In this document: piece by piece, positions 19,703 to 30,411 of the stretch
Position numbering within the stretch: the stretch's first letter is position 1
How the letters are laid out: every line of letters begins with the position of its first letter
Assembly: GCA_031216915.1 (NCBI GenBank)
Contig: CM062292.1
Location: 208,093,262-208,157,261, forward strand
From: Pictodentalium vernedei
Lineage: Eukaryota > Mollusca > Scaphopoda > Dentaliida > Dentaliidae
Direction: 5' to 3'
DNA length: 64,000 nucleotides
The notes under the pieces: model-generated
What the model was told of the DNA's origin: nothing
Seen by the model: the letters and a program-made list of their open reading frames with translations, nothing else
Database searches by the model: none
Made by a program: the position numbers and the translations under genes

Positions 19703-19915
19703 ATCTTTTACCTACAAGAAAAATGCCATTCATTTTTTTTTTAATATTTTCACTTTTTGCTTCCAAAACATAGGTTATGACCACTCATTGGAATGAGCTT
19801 GTTCCAATGAGGGGGTCATAACCTATGTTTTGGAAGCAAAAAATGAAAATTGTTTAGTTATACGAGGATGTTTTTTCCAAGGGCCGTCTGCAACTCAAAA
19901 TAGGTGATGGGTTAA
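19703..19915. mobile_element. family A MITE, degraded ends
   Basis: Core TTGCTTCCAAAACATAGGTT / AACCTATGTTTTGGAAGCAA around GGAATGAGCTTGTTCC. The right end GGTGATGGGTTAA is preserved; the left is decayed (GATCTTTTACCTACAAG). The stem differs from A1 by compensated changes (GCTTCC / GGAAGC). Confidence 0.7.
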
Positions 19916-19968
19916 AAAGTCATACTAAGTGGTTAATTTGTGTGTGTGTGTGTCATATGATAAATAAA

Positions 19969-20109
19969 ATATGAAATGAGTGTTTTTCTCATATAATATT
20001 TATGAAACTCATCCGAATTTTCCGTTTGGGCTCGCCAGAGGCTCGCCAAAACGGAAAATTCTAAGACTCGTTTCATAAATATTATATGAGAAAAACACTC
20101 ATTCCATAT
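19969..20109. mobile_element. fully palindromic MITE, about 140 bp
   Basis: TATGAAATGAGTGTTTTTCT / AGAAAAACACTCATTCCATA, continuing through ATAATATTTATGAAAC and GAATTTTCCGTTTGG to a centre GGCTCGCCAGAGGCTCGCC. TA at both ends suggests a Tc1/mariner-type target. Confidence 0.8.
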
Positions 20110-20469
20110 CCTCTGTCTACCAAATACAGTTTTGAAATAGTTGGGAAAACTAGAGAAGATCAAAACATATTTAGTGTGGTATATATTTTGTCAGCTTCAA
20201 TTTTGTTGGCGCCTGACATGTTGTGAGGAATCAATTTTGAGGTTATTTGCAGGCTTGCATGTAAGAATAAGAGAAAAGAATTGAATTATTAGAGATGAGA
20301 ATGATTTGAGAAATTTATAATGTGTTTATGTCAAGCTTATGATTTACATGTATCGCATATATATGTATTGTATTATAGTGCTATATAGCCTGGTTGATTA
20401 TGTCATCTTGCCATAGATTGCAATGCAACTATTAGAGCACAAGAAAATTGATAAATTTGTTGCCTCAAC

Positions 20470-20590
20470 TCTCTAGTATCATAGGACCCTGTAGTTAACA
20501 CCTGGGTTGTTAGATCCTATAATGTGAGGAGTACAGTTATAGCACAACTGGCTAAACCTGACTTTATAATTATGTTCTGGTATGGTATAG
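20470..20590 (+). repeat. possible SINE2 remnant
   Basis: AGGACCCTGTAGTTAACACC and GGCTAAACCTGACTTTATAA loosely match SINE2. Confidence 0.35.
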
Positions 20591-20780
20591 ATTGTTTTCT
20601 CATGGGGCCTTGGATTCAAGGAATGGCCTTGAATTTGACTGAGGATCATTCAAGGCCTTAATATCCTAGAAAATTTTGTCAGGAGGTCTTGAAAAGCCTT
20701 GTATATTTACAAAATAAAATTGCGGACGAAGCATATAATCATATTATATAGTTTTATAAGCAGAGTTTGTGAAGACACAG

Positions 20781-20873
20781 TGCTAACTAGGTCCTCTGGT
20801 CATTACCTCCCCCTCCCCCTCCCTTGTAGAGAAGTGGGAGGAGGAGGTAATGACCAGGGGTCCTAGTTAGGAC
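20781..20873. repeat. hairpin with purine/pyrimidine arms
   Basis: CTAACTAGGTCCTCTGGTCA pairs with TGACCAGGGGTCCTAGTTAG, then TTACCTCC/GGAGGTAA. The loop region has CCCCCTCCCCCTCCC opposite GGGAGGAGGAGG. Confidence 0.75.
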
Positions 20874-20984
20874 TAGTGAAGGCAGGGCCTTGAAAACCCT
20901 TAAGTTTGTCTATTGTAGGGCCTGGAAAAATGCTGAAATATATTGTGAAATGGCCTTGAAAAAGTTTGAATTTTTTATGTCCTT

Positions 20985-21210
20985 GCCTGCAGGAACCCTG
21001 TTTCTGTGATAGACAAGTAACCCTGTTTCTGTGATAGACAAGTCTTGTTCTACTTGTATAATTGGACCCAGTAACCGATTTGCCTATGGAAAGAGTCCTC
21101 AAAAGTGAACAGCATAATTGTAAACGATTGGCTAAATTTGACTTAATACTTGCGTTAAGGAGATGATATAACCACATTTGATGAAAGTGAGCTTAAACCT
21201 AAATATACAA
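20985..21210 (+). repeat. SINE2 copy with exact 25-bp internal duplication
   Basis: The segment 20994-21018, starting AACCCTGTTTCTGTGATAGA, is repeated immediately and exactly at 21019-21043. The rest follows SINE2: CTTGTTCTACTTGTATAATT, AACGATTGGCTAAATTTGAC. Confidence 0.65.
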
Positions 21211-21239
21211 ATCAACCGGACATTTCAATTCAACCCTCC

Positions 21240-21420
21240 GCAATTATGGTAAACAAGTTCTGCTTTACTGGTAAAATAGGACCCAGTAACCATTGTCTGT
21301 GGTGGAAGTCCTCTAAAGTGGGGTATAAATGATTGGCTAAACTTGACTTCATACCTCTGTTGTAGTTATCATATAAGCATAGATGCTGAAAGACACCTTC
21401 AACACCAATGAATAAATATA
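21240..21420 (+). repeat. SINE2 copy
   Basis: TAAACAAGTTCTGCTTTACT, GTAACCATTGTCTGTGGTGG, GATTGGCTAAACTTGACTTC and AACACCAATGAATAAATA. Confidence 0.75.
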
Positions 21421-21675
21421 ACTGGTAAAGTGCTAGAAGTCCAAATTTAGGCTTGAATAAAAATTAATGGTACTCAAATGAAAATACTTAATATTATATT
21501 AATGTGATTCAGATTCATTTGGAAGCAGAAATATTTTGATTATCTGTATTTGTCCTGTTACAGTTTATTGCAGAGTGTCCATGGGCACTCTCCAATAAAT
21601 TGTATCAAAACTAATCCACATGAACAAATTTTGGTTATAATAATCTAGCACTCGACCAGGTCATCAACTCAACTA
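21419..21675. mobile_element. family E MITE
   Basis: TAACTGGTAAAGTGCTAGAA to CTAGCACTCGACCAGG. Core GCAGAGTGTCC / GGGCACTCTCC. Begins exactly where the preceding SINE tail ends. Confidence 0.65.
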
Positions 21676-21717
21676 ATTAAATTTGTACTTCTCCAGTCTA
21701 TGCCATTAATTTGATGT

Positions 21718-22247
21718 ACCTTGGGAACTCCGGGAAGTGAAGCATTGCTTGTATTCTGTGATAAACAAGCTCACTTTTACTGGTAAAATATGGCCTGGTC
21801 ACCAATGCCTGTGGTGGAAGTCCTCTAAAATGGGCAACATAGGTATAAACGATTTGCTGGACTTGACTTTATATCCATTTGCGGTCATGATTAGCTCATG
21901 TGCAGAAATATGTGACCTTAACAGGTAGAGTGCTAGAAGCCACTATCAGAGCTCTCCTAAATGTGCTGAAAGCCACTTTAATGGCTTTACATGGTAAACA
22001 TTACCTTGTTATTTGCACAGTTGTTGGAGAAAAAATGTTCATATAAAATTAATTTCTTACAATTTATTGGAGAATACAAACTGGCTCTCTCCAATAAATA
22101 GTAGCAAAACAATTATTAACAAAATCTTGCTAAACTAAGGCTGCCCTTGCTGGTATCATTGTATTTCTGAAAAAAAATACTCATGTTACAAATCACCTTT
22201 GAAAAATAATTTAACTCCCAACCAGTTAAACACCAATAAATAAATTC
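21718..22247 (+). repeat. SINE2 copy split by a family E MITE
   Basis: Left part 21718-21921 ends AAATATGTGACCTTAA; the right part resumes at 22226 as TTAAACACCAATAAATAAAT. Joined conceptually, this is the ordinary SINE2 tail, so the MITE between is a clean insertion at TTAA. Confidence 0.85.
21918..22229. mobile_element. family E MITE nested in a SINE2 tail
   Basis: TTAACAGGTAGAGTGCTAGA to CCAACCAGTTAA. Core TTGGAGAATAC / CTCTCTCCAATAAAT. TTAA duplicated at 21918-21921 and 22226-22229. Confidence 0.88.
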
Positions 22248-22249
22248 TG

Positions 22250-22500
22250 TTAACCCTTTATCCAACAAATCGGCCATATCTGCCTGCGTAATATGCAAAT
22301 TCAGCAGCTGAAAAAATACTATTTTTCAAAAAAATTTTCAACAAAACTATATCATGTGACCCCTCTTTGGAACGAGCTCGTTGAGCCTGTTCCAATGAGG
22401 GGTCACATGATATGGTTTTGTTGAAATTTTTTGAAAATTTTTTAAAAATGATATTTAAAATAATAAATTTTGATATCGTCTGTGTTGGGTAAAGGGTTAA
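22250..22500. mobile_element. family A MITE, subtype A2
   Basis: TTAACCCTTTATCCAACA to GGGTAAAGGGTTAA. Core TATATCATGTGACCCCTC / GAGGGGTCACATGATATG around GGAACGAGCTCGTTGAGCC. Lies three bases after the SINE2 tail and runs into a family E fragment. Confidence 0.88.
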
Positions 22501-22640
22501 TATGCTTCATATTCATTTGGAAGCAGAAATATTTTGATCATCTGAATTTGTCTTGTTACAATTTATTGGATAGTGCAAACAAATCCACATGAACAAATTT
22601 TGGTTGTTATGGAAATAATCTAGCACTCGATTGGTTCATC
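22501..22640. mobile_element. family E MITE, right part
   Basis: TTCATTTGGAAGCAGAAATA, GTCTTGTTACAATTTATTGG and TCTAGCACTCGATTGG match the right half of 21419-21675. The left half is absent and the A2 element sits at the break. Confidence 0.65.
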
Positions 22641-22689
22641 AACCCAACAAATTAAATGTGTACTCCAGTATTGATTTGTTGGGGATTAT

Positions 22690-23012
22690 AACATTCTGTA
22701 CTATCAGTATAGAAGGGTTACAATCCAGTTCGTTGTGTCCTTGGGCAAGACACTTCACCCCGATTGCCTACATGGGGGCACGATGACTCTGTGTACTGGG
22801 GCGTACTGCACGTCGATGGTGCGCATGTCTTCAACCAATCTAACCCTGCCTGTGCTGCGGTGCAGAGTTCAGAGTTACGATGTTGGGGATCTGACAGTTG
22901 CTCGGTGGTTCTCTCCGGGTACTCCGGCTTCCTCCACCCGTAAAACTGTCACGGTCACCATTAGCCATTGTGCATAAGTATGTGACCTTAAACACCAATA
23001 AATAATAAATAC
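22690..23012 (+). repeat. SINE1 copy, well preserved body
   Basis: GTTGTGTCCTTGGGCAAGAC, GCACGTCGATGGTGCGCATG, CTCTCCGGGTACTCCGGCTT and the tail GTGACCTTAAACACCAATAA. The tRNA/5S head is missing or decayed. Confidence 0.85.
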
Positions 23013-23149
23013 AATCCAGTTGAACAACCTTGAATTTCCACTGAAAATAGAGGCTTGAATTTAGCAGGGAGCACACTGGAAAGTATTTGAATTTCATTTT
23101 GAAAAATGCAAGGACCCTGTAACAGAAATTACTGTTCATGGTTTATTAA

Positions 23150-23340
23150 TATTCATTTTTGAATTCCAAATTCATAGCTTATGAGTACTCACTGGAATGA
23201 GCTCGTTCCAACGAGAGAATCAATAAGCTTTGTTTGTGAAGGCTGCACGTTGAAAATATTAATTGCTCTACCCCGAAATAATGGATATGGACTCTTCCAA
23301 TTTCTGCCATTTAACTGGCATGGATGATACCACCAGTGTT
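23150..23340. mobile_element. degraded family A core fused to family D right part
   Basis: 23155-23235 resembles an A core (TCATAGCTTATGAG, GGAATGAGCTCGTTCC). 23238-23335 matches family D at 25515-25620 (GCACGTTGAAAATATTAATT, TGGATATGGACTCTTCCAAT). Confidence 0.5.
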
Positions 23341-23353
23341 CAAATGGTCATTC

Positions 23354-23586
23354 TTAACCCTTTACCCATTGCAGGTAGCAGACGATATTTGCAAAATAAA
23401 TTCATGAATTACTAAAAAATATTCAATTTTTATCTCAAAAACATAGCTTATGACCCCTCATTGGAACGAGCCCAATGAGGGGTAATAAGCTATGTTTTTG
23501 AGACAAAAATCAAAAACATAACTTTGAATGGAGATTTTTGTATATAGGCCTGGTCGGTTTTGTTTGTTACGTTTGGTAAAGGGTTC
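23354..23586 (-). mobile_element. family A MITE, subtype A1
   Basis: TTAACCCTTTACCCATTGC to TTTGGTAAAGGGTTCA. Core CATAGCTTATGACCCCTCAT / AATGAGGGGTAATAAGCTATG with a short GGAACGAGCCC centre. The right TTAA has become TTCA. Confidence 0.85.
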
Positions 23587-23864
23587 ATGCTGTAAATCAT
23601 CAACGGTATGGCACTTATTCAGATATCTATTTGAACAAGTGATTAATCAGTTAATCAAGGTTAATCCACGTGATTAATTGATCGAGAAAACCCCTTAACC
23701 ATTCAGCTCTACATGATACAGCCATTGATGTTAAGAGTGAACTTAACACTCATAACTAAGCAAACTAAATAGTTTTTGCTGAAAGAGTGGCTACACAGCC
23801 TGGCTTCCCTGCAGTTGATACAAAATATTGGCACCCTCTTGAATAAGTTATACTGGATAAAGGA

Positions 23865-24004
23865 TTAACTTGTTCAGTGCTAGAAGCCCATATGAGGACT
23901 CCATTCAGATGTGCCTATAGTGCAGTTGAAGGGCTTTATATTCTTTGGATGTTCTTCACATTGTCTTGTGAGATGAATTATTTTCTCTGCCCCCCCCCCC
24001 CCCC
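23865..24004. mobile_element. family E MITE left part ending at a poly-C tract
   Basis: TTAACTTGTTCAGTGCTAGA, then AAGGGCTTTATATTCTTTGG, which is shared with the copy at 15247. It stops at a C run (23991-24004) followed directly by a SINE2. Confidence 0.55.
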
Positions 24005-24205
24005 TCCACCCCGGGAAGTGGAGCAGTTCTTGTTGACTGTGGTAAACAAATTCGTAAAATAGCACCTGATAGTCATTGCCTGAGTGGAAGCCCTCCAAAG
24101 TGGGCAACATAGGTATAAACAATTGGTAAACTTGTCTTATACTTGTGATGTGATTATGATATAGCCATAGATGCTAAATGTGATCTTAAAAACAGCAGTA
24201 AATAA
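24005..24205 (+). repeat. SINE2 copy
   Basis: CCACCCCGGGAAGTGGAGCA, GTGGGCAACATAGGTATAAA and a tail with AACAGCAGTAAATAAAT. Confidence 0.7.
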
Positions 24206-24359
24206 ATTAAATATTTTTCACTGGAAAAGTGGTTACTCTGCAGGTTTCTACAGTACATCAGCCATGGACTGGTCACTTTCTACAGGTGGGAAATATTTCC
24301 ATGGACACAATAATTAATATTAGATTCCAAACACTAATTATAGGAATAATAAGGAATAG

Positions 24360-24432
24360 TCATCAAAAATTTAATTAATGAAGCACCGGGGACATCCCGG
24401 TGCTTCATTAATTAAAATTTTGCTGATGATGA
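24360..24432. repeat. hairpin
   Basis: TTAATTAATGAAGCACCGGG / CCCGGTGCTTCATTAATTAA, a 20-bp perfect stem with a five-base loop; weaker pairing continues outward (CATCAAAAAT / ATTTTGCTGATG). Confidence 0.8.
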
Positions 24433-24539
24433 TTTTTATTACCTGGTAAACAGATGCATGGACATCATTGCCCATGCATGAATTATTACCAGTCCCCCTT
24501 GACTGTACTGTAGTTGGTACAAAATTTTGGCAAAATCAT

Positions 24540-24775
24540 CTAAAAGCTTTCAAATGGGAAACCCAGAAACTGTACAGTGCATGTTTACTCTGATAAACAA
24601 GTTCTGTTTTAGTGGTTAAATAGGACGTGGTAATCAACACATGAGGTGGGAGTCCCCCAAAGTGAGCAGCACAAGTATTGAGGATTGCCTCTGCTTGACT
24701 GCATACCTGGACTCTAGTCATAAAATAGCCACAGAGGCTGAAAGTGACTTTAAATACCAGTAGCTAAATAAATTG
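24540..24775 (+). repeat. SINE2 copy
   Basis: GGGAAACCCAGAAACTGTAC, GATAAACAAGTTCTGTTTTA and GTGACTTTAAATACCAGTAG. Confidence 0.6.
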
Positions 24776-24873
24776 AACATTTTTCACTGGAAAAGTAGCC
24801 ACTCAACAGGTTTCCACTGTGTACGTAGTTGTTACCGATTGTTGGCACAATCATCAATAAGTTATGTTAAGGT

Positions 24874-25065
24874 TTAACTGGCAGAGAACTATTATTTTGA
24901 CCTAATTTGTTCATTTGCCTTTGCCTTGCTACAGTTCCATAAATTATAATTTCACTTCAAAGGTAATGTGAAACACATCAACAGATTACAAAGCCTTCAA
25001 GTTGTGGTACCTACACTTCAGAATAAAGCCAAGATATCGGCTTCCAGTACTCAACCAGTTACAAA
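24874..25065. mobile_element. family E MITE, diverged
   Basis: TTAACTGGCAGAGAACT to CTTCCAGTACTCAACCAGTTA. The core hairpin is decayed (TTGCTACAGTTCCATAAATT). Confidence 0.5.
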
Positions 25066-25174
25066 ACAGATTGAGCTGTGATGTTATGGGCCCTTGAGAT
25101 TGGCCCACGACCTAAGGTATTTACAGTGTCATGTACAGGCACTGGAATGTCACTGAATGCATTTGAACTTTGTT

Positions 25175-25390
25175 TCTCGCTTTCTGTGAACTCCTAACCT
25201 CAAGAAGTGGAGCGGTGCTTGATTACTTTGAAAAGTTACATTTTACTGGTATAATAGGATATAGTTAACTAATGTGTTGGGTGTGACTTCTCTTCAGTGG
25301 GCTGCATAAGTATAAATGATATTCTAAAGCTGATTTTACACTCCGGTTTTGATCACAATTCAGCTAAAGTTATTGAAAGCGACCGTAACT
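25175..25390 (+). repeat. SINE2 copy, diverged
   Basis: CCTCAAGAAGTGGAGCGGTG, TTACATTTTACTGGTATAAT and GAAAGCGACCGTAA. A family D MITE follows at the tail. Confidence 0.6.
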
Positions 25391-25625
25391 CTTTCAACAT
25401 GAGAGGCCGCTTTTCCAGTCCAGCAACACAATACGTTATAATTTCATTGAGTAGGATAGCTGCTAAGTGCATGTGTGTGGTAGAACAATTAATATTTTCA
25501 ATGTGCAGTCTGAAGGTTGCACGTTGAAACTATTAATGGCTCTATCCCCAAATAATGGATATGGACTCTTCCAATTTCTGCCATATAACTGGCATGGAAG
25601 GTACCACCAGTGCTGAAAGGGTTAA
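25386..25625. mobile_element. family D MITE
   Basis: GTAACTCTTTCAACATGAG at the left, GTGCTGAAAGGGTTAA at the right. Interior imperfect hairpin AATTAATATTTTCAATGTGC / GCACGTTGAAACTATTAAT. Likely also TTAA-targeted; only the right TTAA is intact. Confidence 0.6.
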
Positions 25626-26295
25626 CAGTAAACAAGAAACATGGCCTTGAAGCCCTTGAAAAAAACATGGTTTTTGAGAGAGTATATGAAAAGTACTTAA
25701 TAAATCATCAAAAGCGAAGCAACAGGAGTTAGTTGAATTATAGACATGATGATCCTATCTTTTATTTACCTCATATATCTTACATAATTTCCTCCAAGTC
25801 TTGTAAGTAAAATAAAATATTGAGGAGTCGTCTGGTATTATTAATGAAGAACAATGGGATTAACATTTTTTTTCCAGTTTGCTCACTGAACAGGGAGCAT
25901 TTATATAAACTATGTAGACAATTTGGTGTCTGTTGTTTCAGCTAAACATTCCTATAGAGGTAAATAACAAGACTAAGAAAAAACCTGAAAAGTTCTTTGA
26001 AAAGGTCCTTGAAAATGTAAAAGTTTCAAATTTGGAAACTTTTGCTTTTATGAACCCTGATGGTGTATTTGTGTGATATGTCACTGTACTGTTATCACAT
26101 AAGCAGAGAGAGAATTTTGACTGGATCACGTCTAGGTCGCAATCCAGTTGAAATTCTTTGACAGCTTTCCTCCCCTGCGGTACTGTAGAATCTCACCTTT
26201 AGAAAAAGAAATGCTTTGACATCGAATTGGAGATGCTATTTCTGTTAATATTTCTTGATGTGGCCTTGATTTTGCCATATTTTACTTACAAAATC
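25626..26295. other. no gene seen
   Basis: AT-rich, nothing recognised. Confidence 0.4.
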
Positions 26296-26299
26296 TGTA

Positions 26300-26552
26300 T
26301 TCACTGCATACTGTACGTGGAGAGTGGATTGCAACTAAATCACCCAGGGAGTGGAGTTATCACCCAAAGTAATATTTTCCAATTCTGTCCGTGTGGACAA
26401 AAAACACAAGCAATGTTTCAGCCAATGGACCTCAGGGTATAACCTGGAGGTCCATTGGCTGGAACTTTGCTAGTATTTGCAATTATTACTTGGGTGGAAT
26501 CTCCACTCTGTGGGTGATTTAGTGATAGTACACTCTCAACGTACTGTATGTG
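26300..26552. mobile_element. large imperfect palindrome, MITE-like
   Basis: Outer arms CATACTGTACGTGGAGAGTG and CACTCTCAACGTACTGTATG, then AACTAAATCACCCA / TGGGTGATTTAGT and TATCACCCAAAGTAAT / ATTACTTGGGTGGAAT. The centre is a tight hairpin CAGCCAATGGACCTC / GAGGTCCATTGGCTG at 26419-26461. Confidence 0.65.
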
Positions 26553-27828
26553 AGTTTTTCGAGATCGGATCTCGATCTGATTGCAAAAGACATTCCTTAC
26601 GTACGGTTGCAGTACTGGAGCTGTTTGTACGAAATCCAAACTTGATCAAAAACCATGGAGGTATGACATCATTTAATCTTGACAGTGAAAGAGTGAAAAT
26701 TATTGAAAGAATTTAAGGTTCACTGTGATAAAACAGTGAATGTGTTGTGATTTATAACAAATTTCATCAAACAAGTGCAATTGTTTAATGTCCAGTGAAA
26801 AAGATTTATGATATTGTGGTGCAATTTGTATTTTTGATTGTCTATAATTTACACACAGTGGTTAACATGTAGTTCATTTTTATAAATAAACAGCTGACCT
26901 ATTTCAATCATTCTATTTGTTCTTTACTTTTTTAGCTTACCTGAGTGAAACTGAAGGGGAGCTTAGTGATCACTTTCTGTCCATCATCCATCTAACCATC
27001 CCTCCATCCATCCATTCATCATCTACCCATCTGGCATGAACTTTACATCAACTTCTCACCGAATTGAACCAAATTAGATATGCATTTTCCTCATATGTCA
27101 ATTCAAGTTTGTTCAAATAAAGTTGCCACGCCCAGTTCTTCTTCAGATCTACCAGTCAAAATCTCTTGATATTTTACATACTGCACCTTTAAGGAGGGTC
27201 AACTTGAAGTTTGTTCAAATCAAGTGCCTGAAGTCATATTTGGGCTCCCTATGGGAACCCTAACTTAGTGCAATATGAGGAATATTCTTTAAACATTTTC
27301 TTTAGCTCTACCAGTCAGAATGTTATGATATTTGATATACAGCATCCTTAGGAGGTTCACATTCAAGTATGTTCAAAGCAAGTCCCAGAGGTCTTATTTT
27401 GGCACCCAATGGGAGGTCCAGTTTTAACTTAGTGCAATACGAGGAATATTCTTTAAAAATCCTCTTCTTCAGATCCATCAGTCAGAATAGTTTGATATTT
27501 GGTTTGCAATATCTTTAGTGGGGTCAGATTCCAACTTCTTCAAATCAAGTCCTCGTGTTCATATTTGGGCTCTCCATGGCAACCTAAATTTTAAGTTCGT
27601 GCTATATGGAAAATTTCTTCAATTATCTTCTTCATCAGATCCACCAGTCAGATTTTTTTGATATTTGATAATGTAGCAATCTCGCGAGGTTCAGATTCCA
27701 GTTTGTTCAAATGAAGTTCCTTTGGACATTTTTGGGCTCGCTGTTGGGTCCGAAATTTCAAGTTAGTGCAATATCAAAATTATTCTATAAAAAAAAACTT
27801 CTTTTTTACATCCACCAGTCAGATGCAT

Positions 27829-27899
27829 TTCGTCGCCTGAGTGCTAGAATGTCCTATGTCCCACAGGGAACATAGGACATTCTAGCACTCGGGCGACGA
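27829..27899. mobile_element. family F perfect hairpin, about 71 bp
   Basis: CGTCGCCTGAGTGCTAGAAT / ATTCTAGCACTCGGGCGACG with GTCCTATGTCCC / GGGAACATAGGAC inside. Interrupts a family G unit between CCAGTCAGATGCATTT and ATTTGTTACATAG. Same hairpin occurs at 53664. Confidence 0.85.
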
Positions 27900-28444
27900 T
27901 TTGTTACATAGTATTGACATTCTTGGTGTGTGGAGATTCAGGGTTGTTCAAATCAAATCCCCTTGCTCATGTTTGGGCTCCTTGTGGTAGCATGAATTTT
28001 AACTTAGTACAGTATGAGGAATATTCTTCAAAGATCGTCTTCAGACCTTCCAGACAGAATATTTTGATATTTGGTATATGTCATTATTACTACGGCTCCT
28101 AGATTATTAAAGTTTGTTCAAAGAGTTATGCTTGACTAATTTTGGTTGGCTCCAGAGGGGTTTGAAACTTTACACAGAACCCAATGGAGAATTTACTACT
28201 TGTTTAAATGAATTGTGCCCACGTGTGACATCTGACTGTGATAAACTTTAGTTAAGCTAGATGTAAATGTGAGTTCATAAGATTAATGTTTACTCACTGG
28301 AGGCCGGGGGGATTTAGATCTTGAGTGGTTTTATGCAAACAGGTGGGGAGTTTGACGGGGTTCACTTGGTGATTTTTTTTTCTTTGCTTCAGAATGTGTT
28401 TTGAAGGGGTTTGAGTGATTTTGCGCAAACAAAAATCACCCAAC

Positions 28445-28482
28445 ATACCCCCCCCCCCCCCCACACACACACACCTCCCCCA
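28445..28482 (+). repeat. poly-C and CA simple repeat
   Basis: C run followed by ACACACACAC and C-rich DNA. Confidence 0.85.
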
Positions 28483-28739
28483 GCTCCACCCCCGTAGTTG
28501 AATTAGATTAACTATATTAACATGTAGATGCTAAATGTGACGACAAATACCTCTTTAACTAATTTTATCAAATGAGCTATTTAGACCCCTTGGGGCATCT
28601 TGTTTCATAACTAGCGAGCCCACCCTTCTCGGGATCGGAAGCCCCGCCCATGCAACAGAAAATTGTATTGCATCGCATATAAAGAAAGACAATCAAAGCC
28701 TGAATTTCTGGTCTGGTGGAATCACAGACTTCTCATTAA

Positions 28740-30370
28740 TATGCACCTGGAACTTAATTAAGCACCCCCTGAAATGTTTCATGGCAGTGAAGTTGCTGTC
28801 ACTGATTATTATGTTTTGATGATTGCTATGTCTTGCAGTACATTTCATCTCGTGAAACATGACATTTCTGGTTGACAGCGTACCCCAAACACATCCCCTC
28901 GTCCACGTGAAGCATGCTACCCACGAATGTCACAAAAACGCTATCATCCACATGCAATATCTGGGTATAAAACAAGAAAATTTGTAACTTCTTTTATCAG
29001 TAAATGTTAACATGACAAGGATGAGACTGTCAGAGGTACTAAGAGGGCAAATCGTTGGCATGCATGCAACAGGCATGTCATTCAAAGCTATTGGAAGGCA
29101 ACTAGGCTCTAGTCATTCTGTCATCAGCAGACTTGTCCGAAAAATTAACAAACCAACGATGTTAAGGACCGACCAAGGCCTAGACAACCCTGAAAGACAT
29201 TTCCACGAGAAGATAGGAGTCGGGCGCGCCTCGTTAGGCGTGAACCCTTTGCTTCAAGTGGGGTTTTGAAACGCCTTTGGATCCCCAACAGGCGTTTTTG
29301 CAACAGAACTGTCCGAACCCGTCTCAAAAGCACTGGGTATGAGGTCCAGAAGGGTCATCAAGCGCCCAGCCCTGTCCGATCAGCATCAAAGACGTTTGGA
29401 GTGGCGTATGGCACGGCAACATTAGAATCTCAGGAGAGTCCATTGGTCAGACGAGTGTAGGTTCCTGCTTCACGTCACAGATGGTCGCTCGCATGCTTGT
29501 GTGGAGCCATAAAAATACTGCTTACGTGCTCAGGAACATCAGGCCTACTGTTCCTTGAGGTGGAGGGTCAGTAATGATCTGGGGCTGCCTCTCTCATGAT
29601 TGGAAACTTGATAAAATAATTGAGCTTAAAACAAACGAGGAGAATATATACACCTGGAACTTAATTGAGCACCCCTTGTTTTTTCGCATTGGTGTGATGT
29701 GGTAACTTGATAGGGTAACTGTACGAGGGAATCATACAGGTATTCCGTCAGAACAACATTATTACAACACTGCAATGAGCCTCGATTTGAATCCCTTAGA
29801 ACCCATCTGGGACTTTCTTGGACGTCGCGTGCAAGCAAGGGATCCGCCTGTACAGAATTTGGCCGATTTGGAAGCTGCATTGCATGAGGAGTGGCAGAAG
29901 TTGCCTCCGCACCGTATCAGAAGGGCCACTGGCAGCATTAGGAGGAGGGTCGGGCTGTCATCCGGGCACGTGGTGGATACACTCGCTACTGACGTCAGAC
30001 GTCGCTATTGTGTTCAGGGGATCACAAGTTACATTTTTGTCAGTAATTACCGGCATTGTTTCATCATGGACAGTTCCAGCACCACACTTGTCGAGAGCAC
30101 ATTTTTCCGTCAAAAATATTATTGACAGATCTGTGTAATTAGCGCCATTAAAATACTGCATATTTTCATCATTGTGTTGTCTTTCATTTGTCAAAAGACC
30201 ATTCTTTCCGCAAACAATCACTTTTGGCCATCTCAAAGATAGCATGAAAGTAATGACAGTTTCTATTGACACCAATGCGAAGAAAACAGGGGTTGCTTAA
30301 TTAAGTTCCAGGTGTATATAATAGACTAAGATTTTCCTTGTTTGTTTTAAGCTCAATTATTTTACAACGA
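28740..30370 (+). pseudogene. Tc1/mariner transposase relic 1, rearranged
   Basis: DDE transposase relic of the Tc1 group. A helix-turn-helix start MTRMRLSEVLRGQIVGMHAT at 29012 is followed, after a frameshift near 29180, by RPALSDQHQRRLEWRMARQH and WSDECRF (first Asp, near 29450). GGSVMIWGCLSHD (29562-29600) is the next block. The second-Asp block is missing, and the Glu block DLNPLEPIWDFLGRRV lies at about 29781-29830. Between them, 29610-29700 is an inverted copy of the region 30270-30368, containing CTGGAACTTAATT. The same end sequence also occurs at 28747. This is a broken, rearranged copy. Confidence 0.8.
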
Positions 30371-30411
30371 TCGGCGAGCATGTTATACAACTTATATTAA
30401 TGCCTTACTGT

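Larger units (their letters stand above)
26935..28608 (-). mobile_element. family G tandem-array element
   Basis: Left end TTAGCTTACCTGAGTG; right end GACCCCTTGGGGCATCTTGTTT. Between lie about six diverged units of ~165 bp with TTCAAGTTTGTTCAAAT, TTTGGGCTCCCTATGGGA, GCAATATGAGGAATATTC and CAGATCCACCAGTCAGAAT. Contains a (TCCA)n stretch near 26998 and a hairpin insertion at 27829. Non-coding. Confidence 0.7.
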
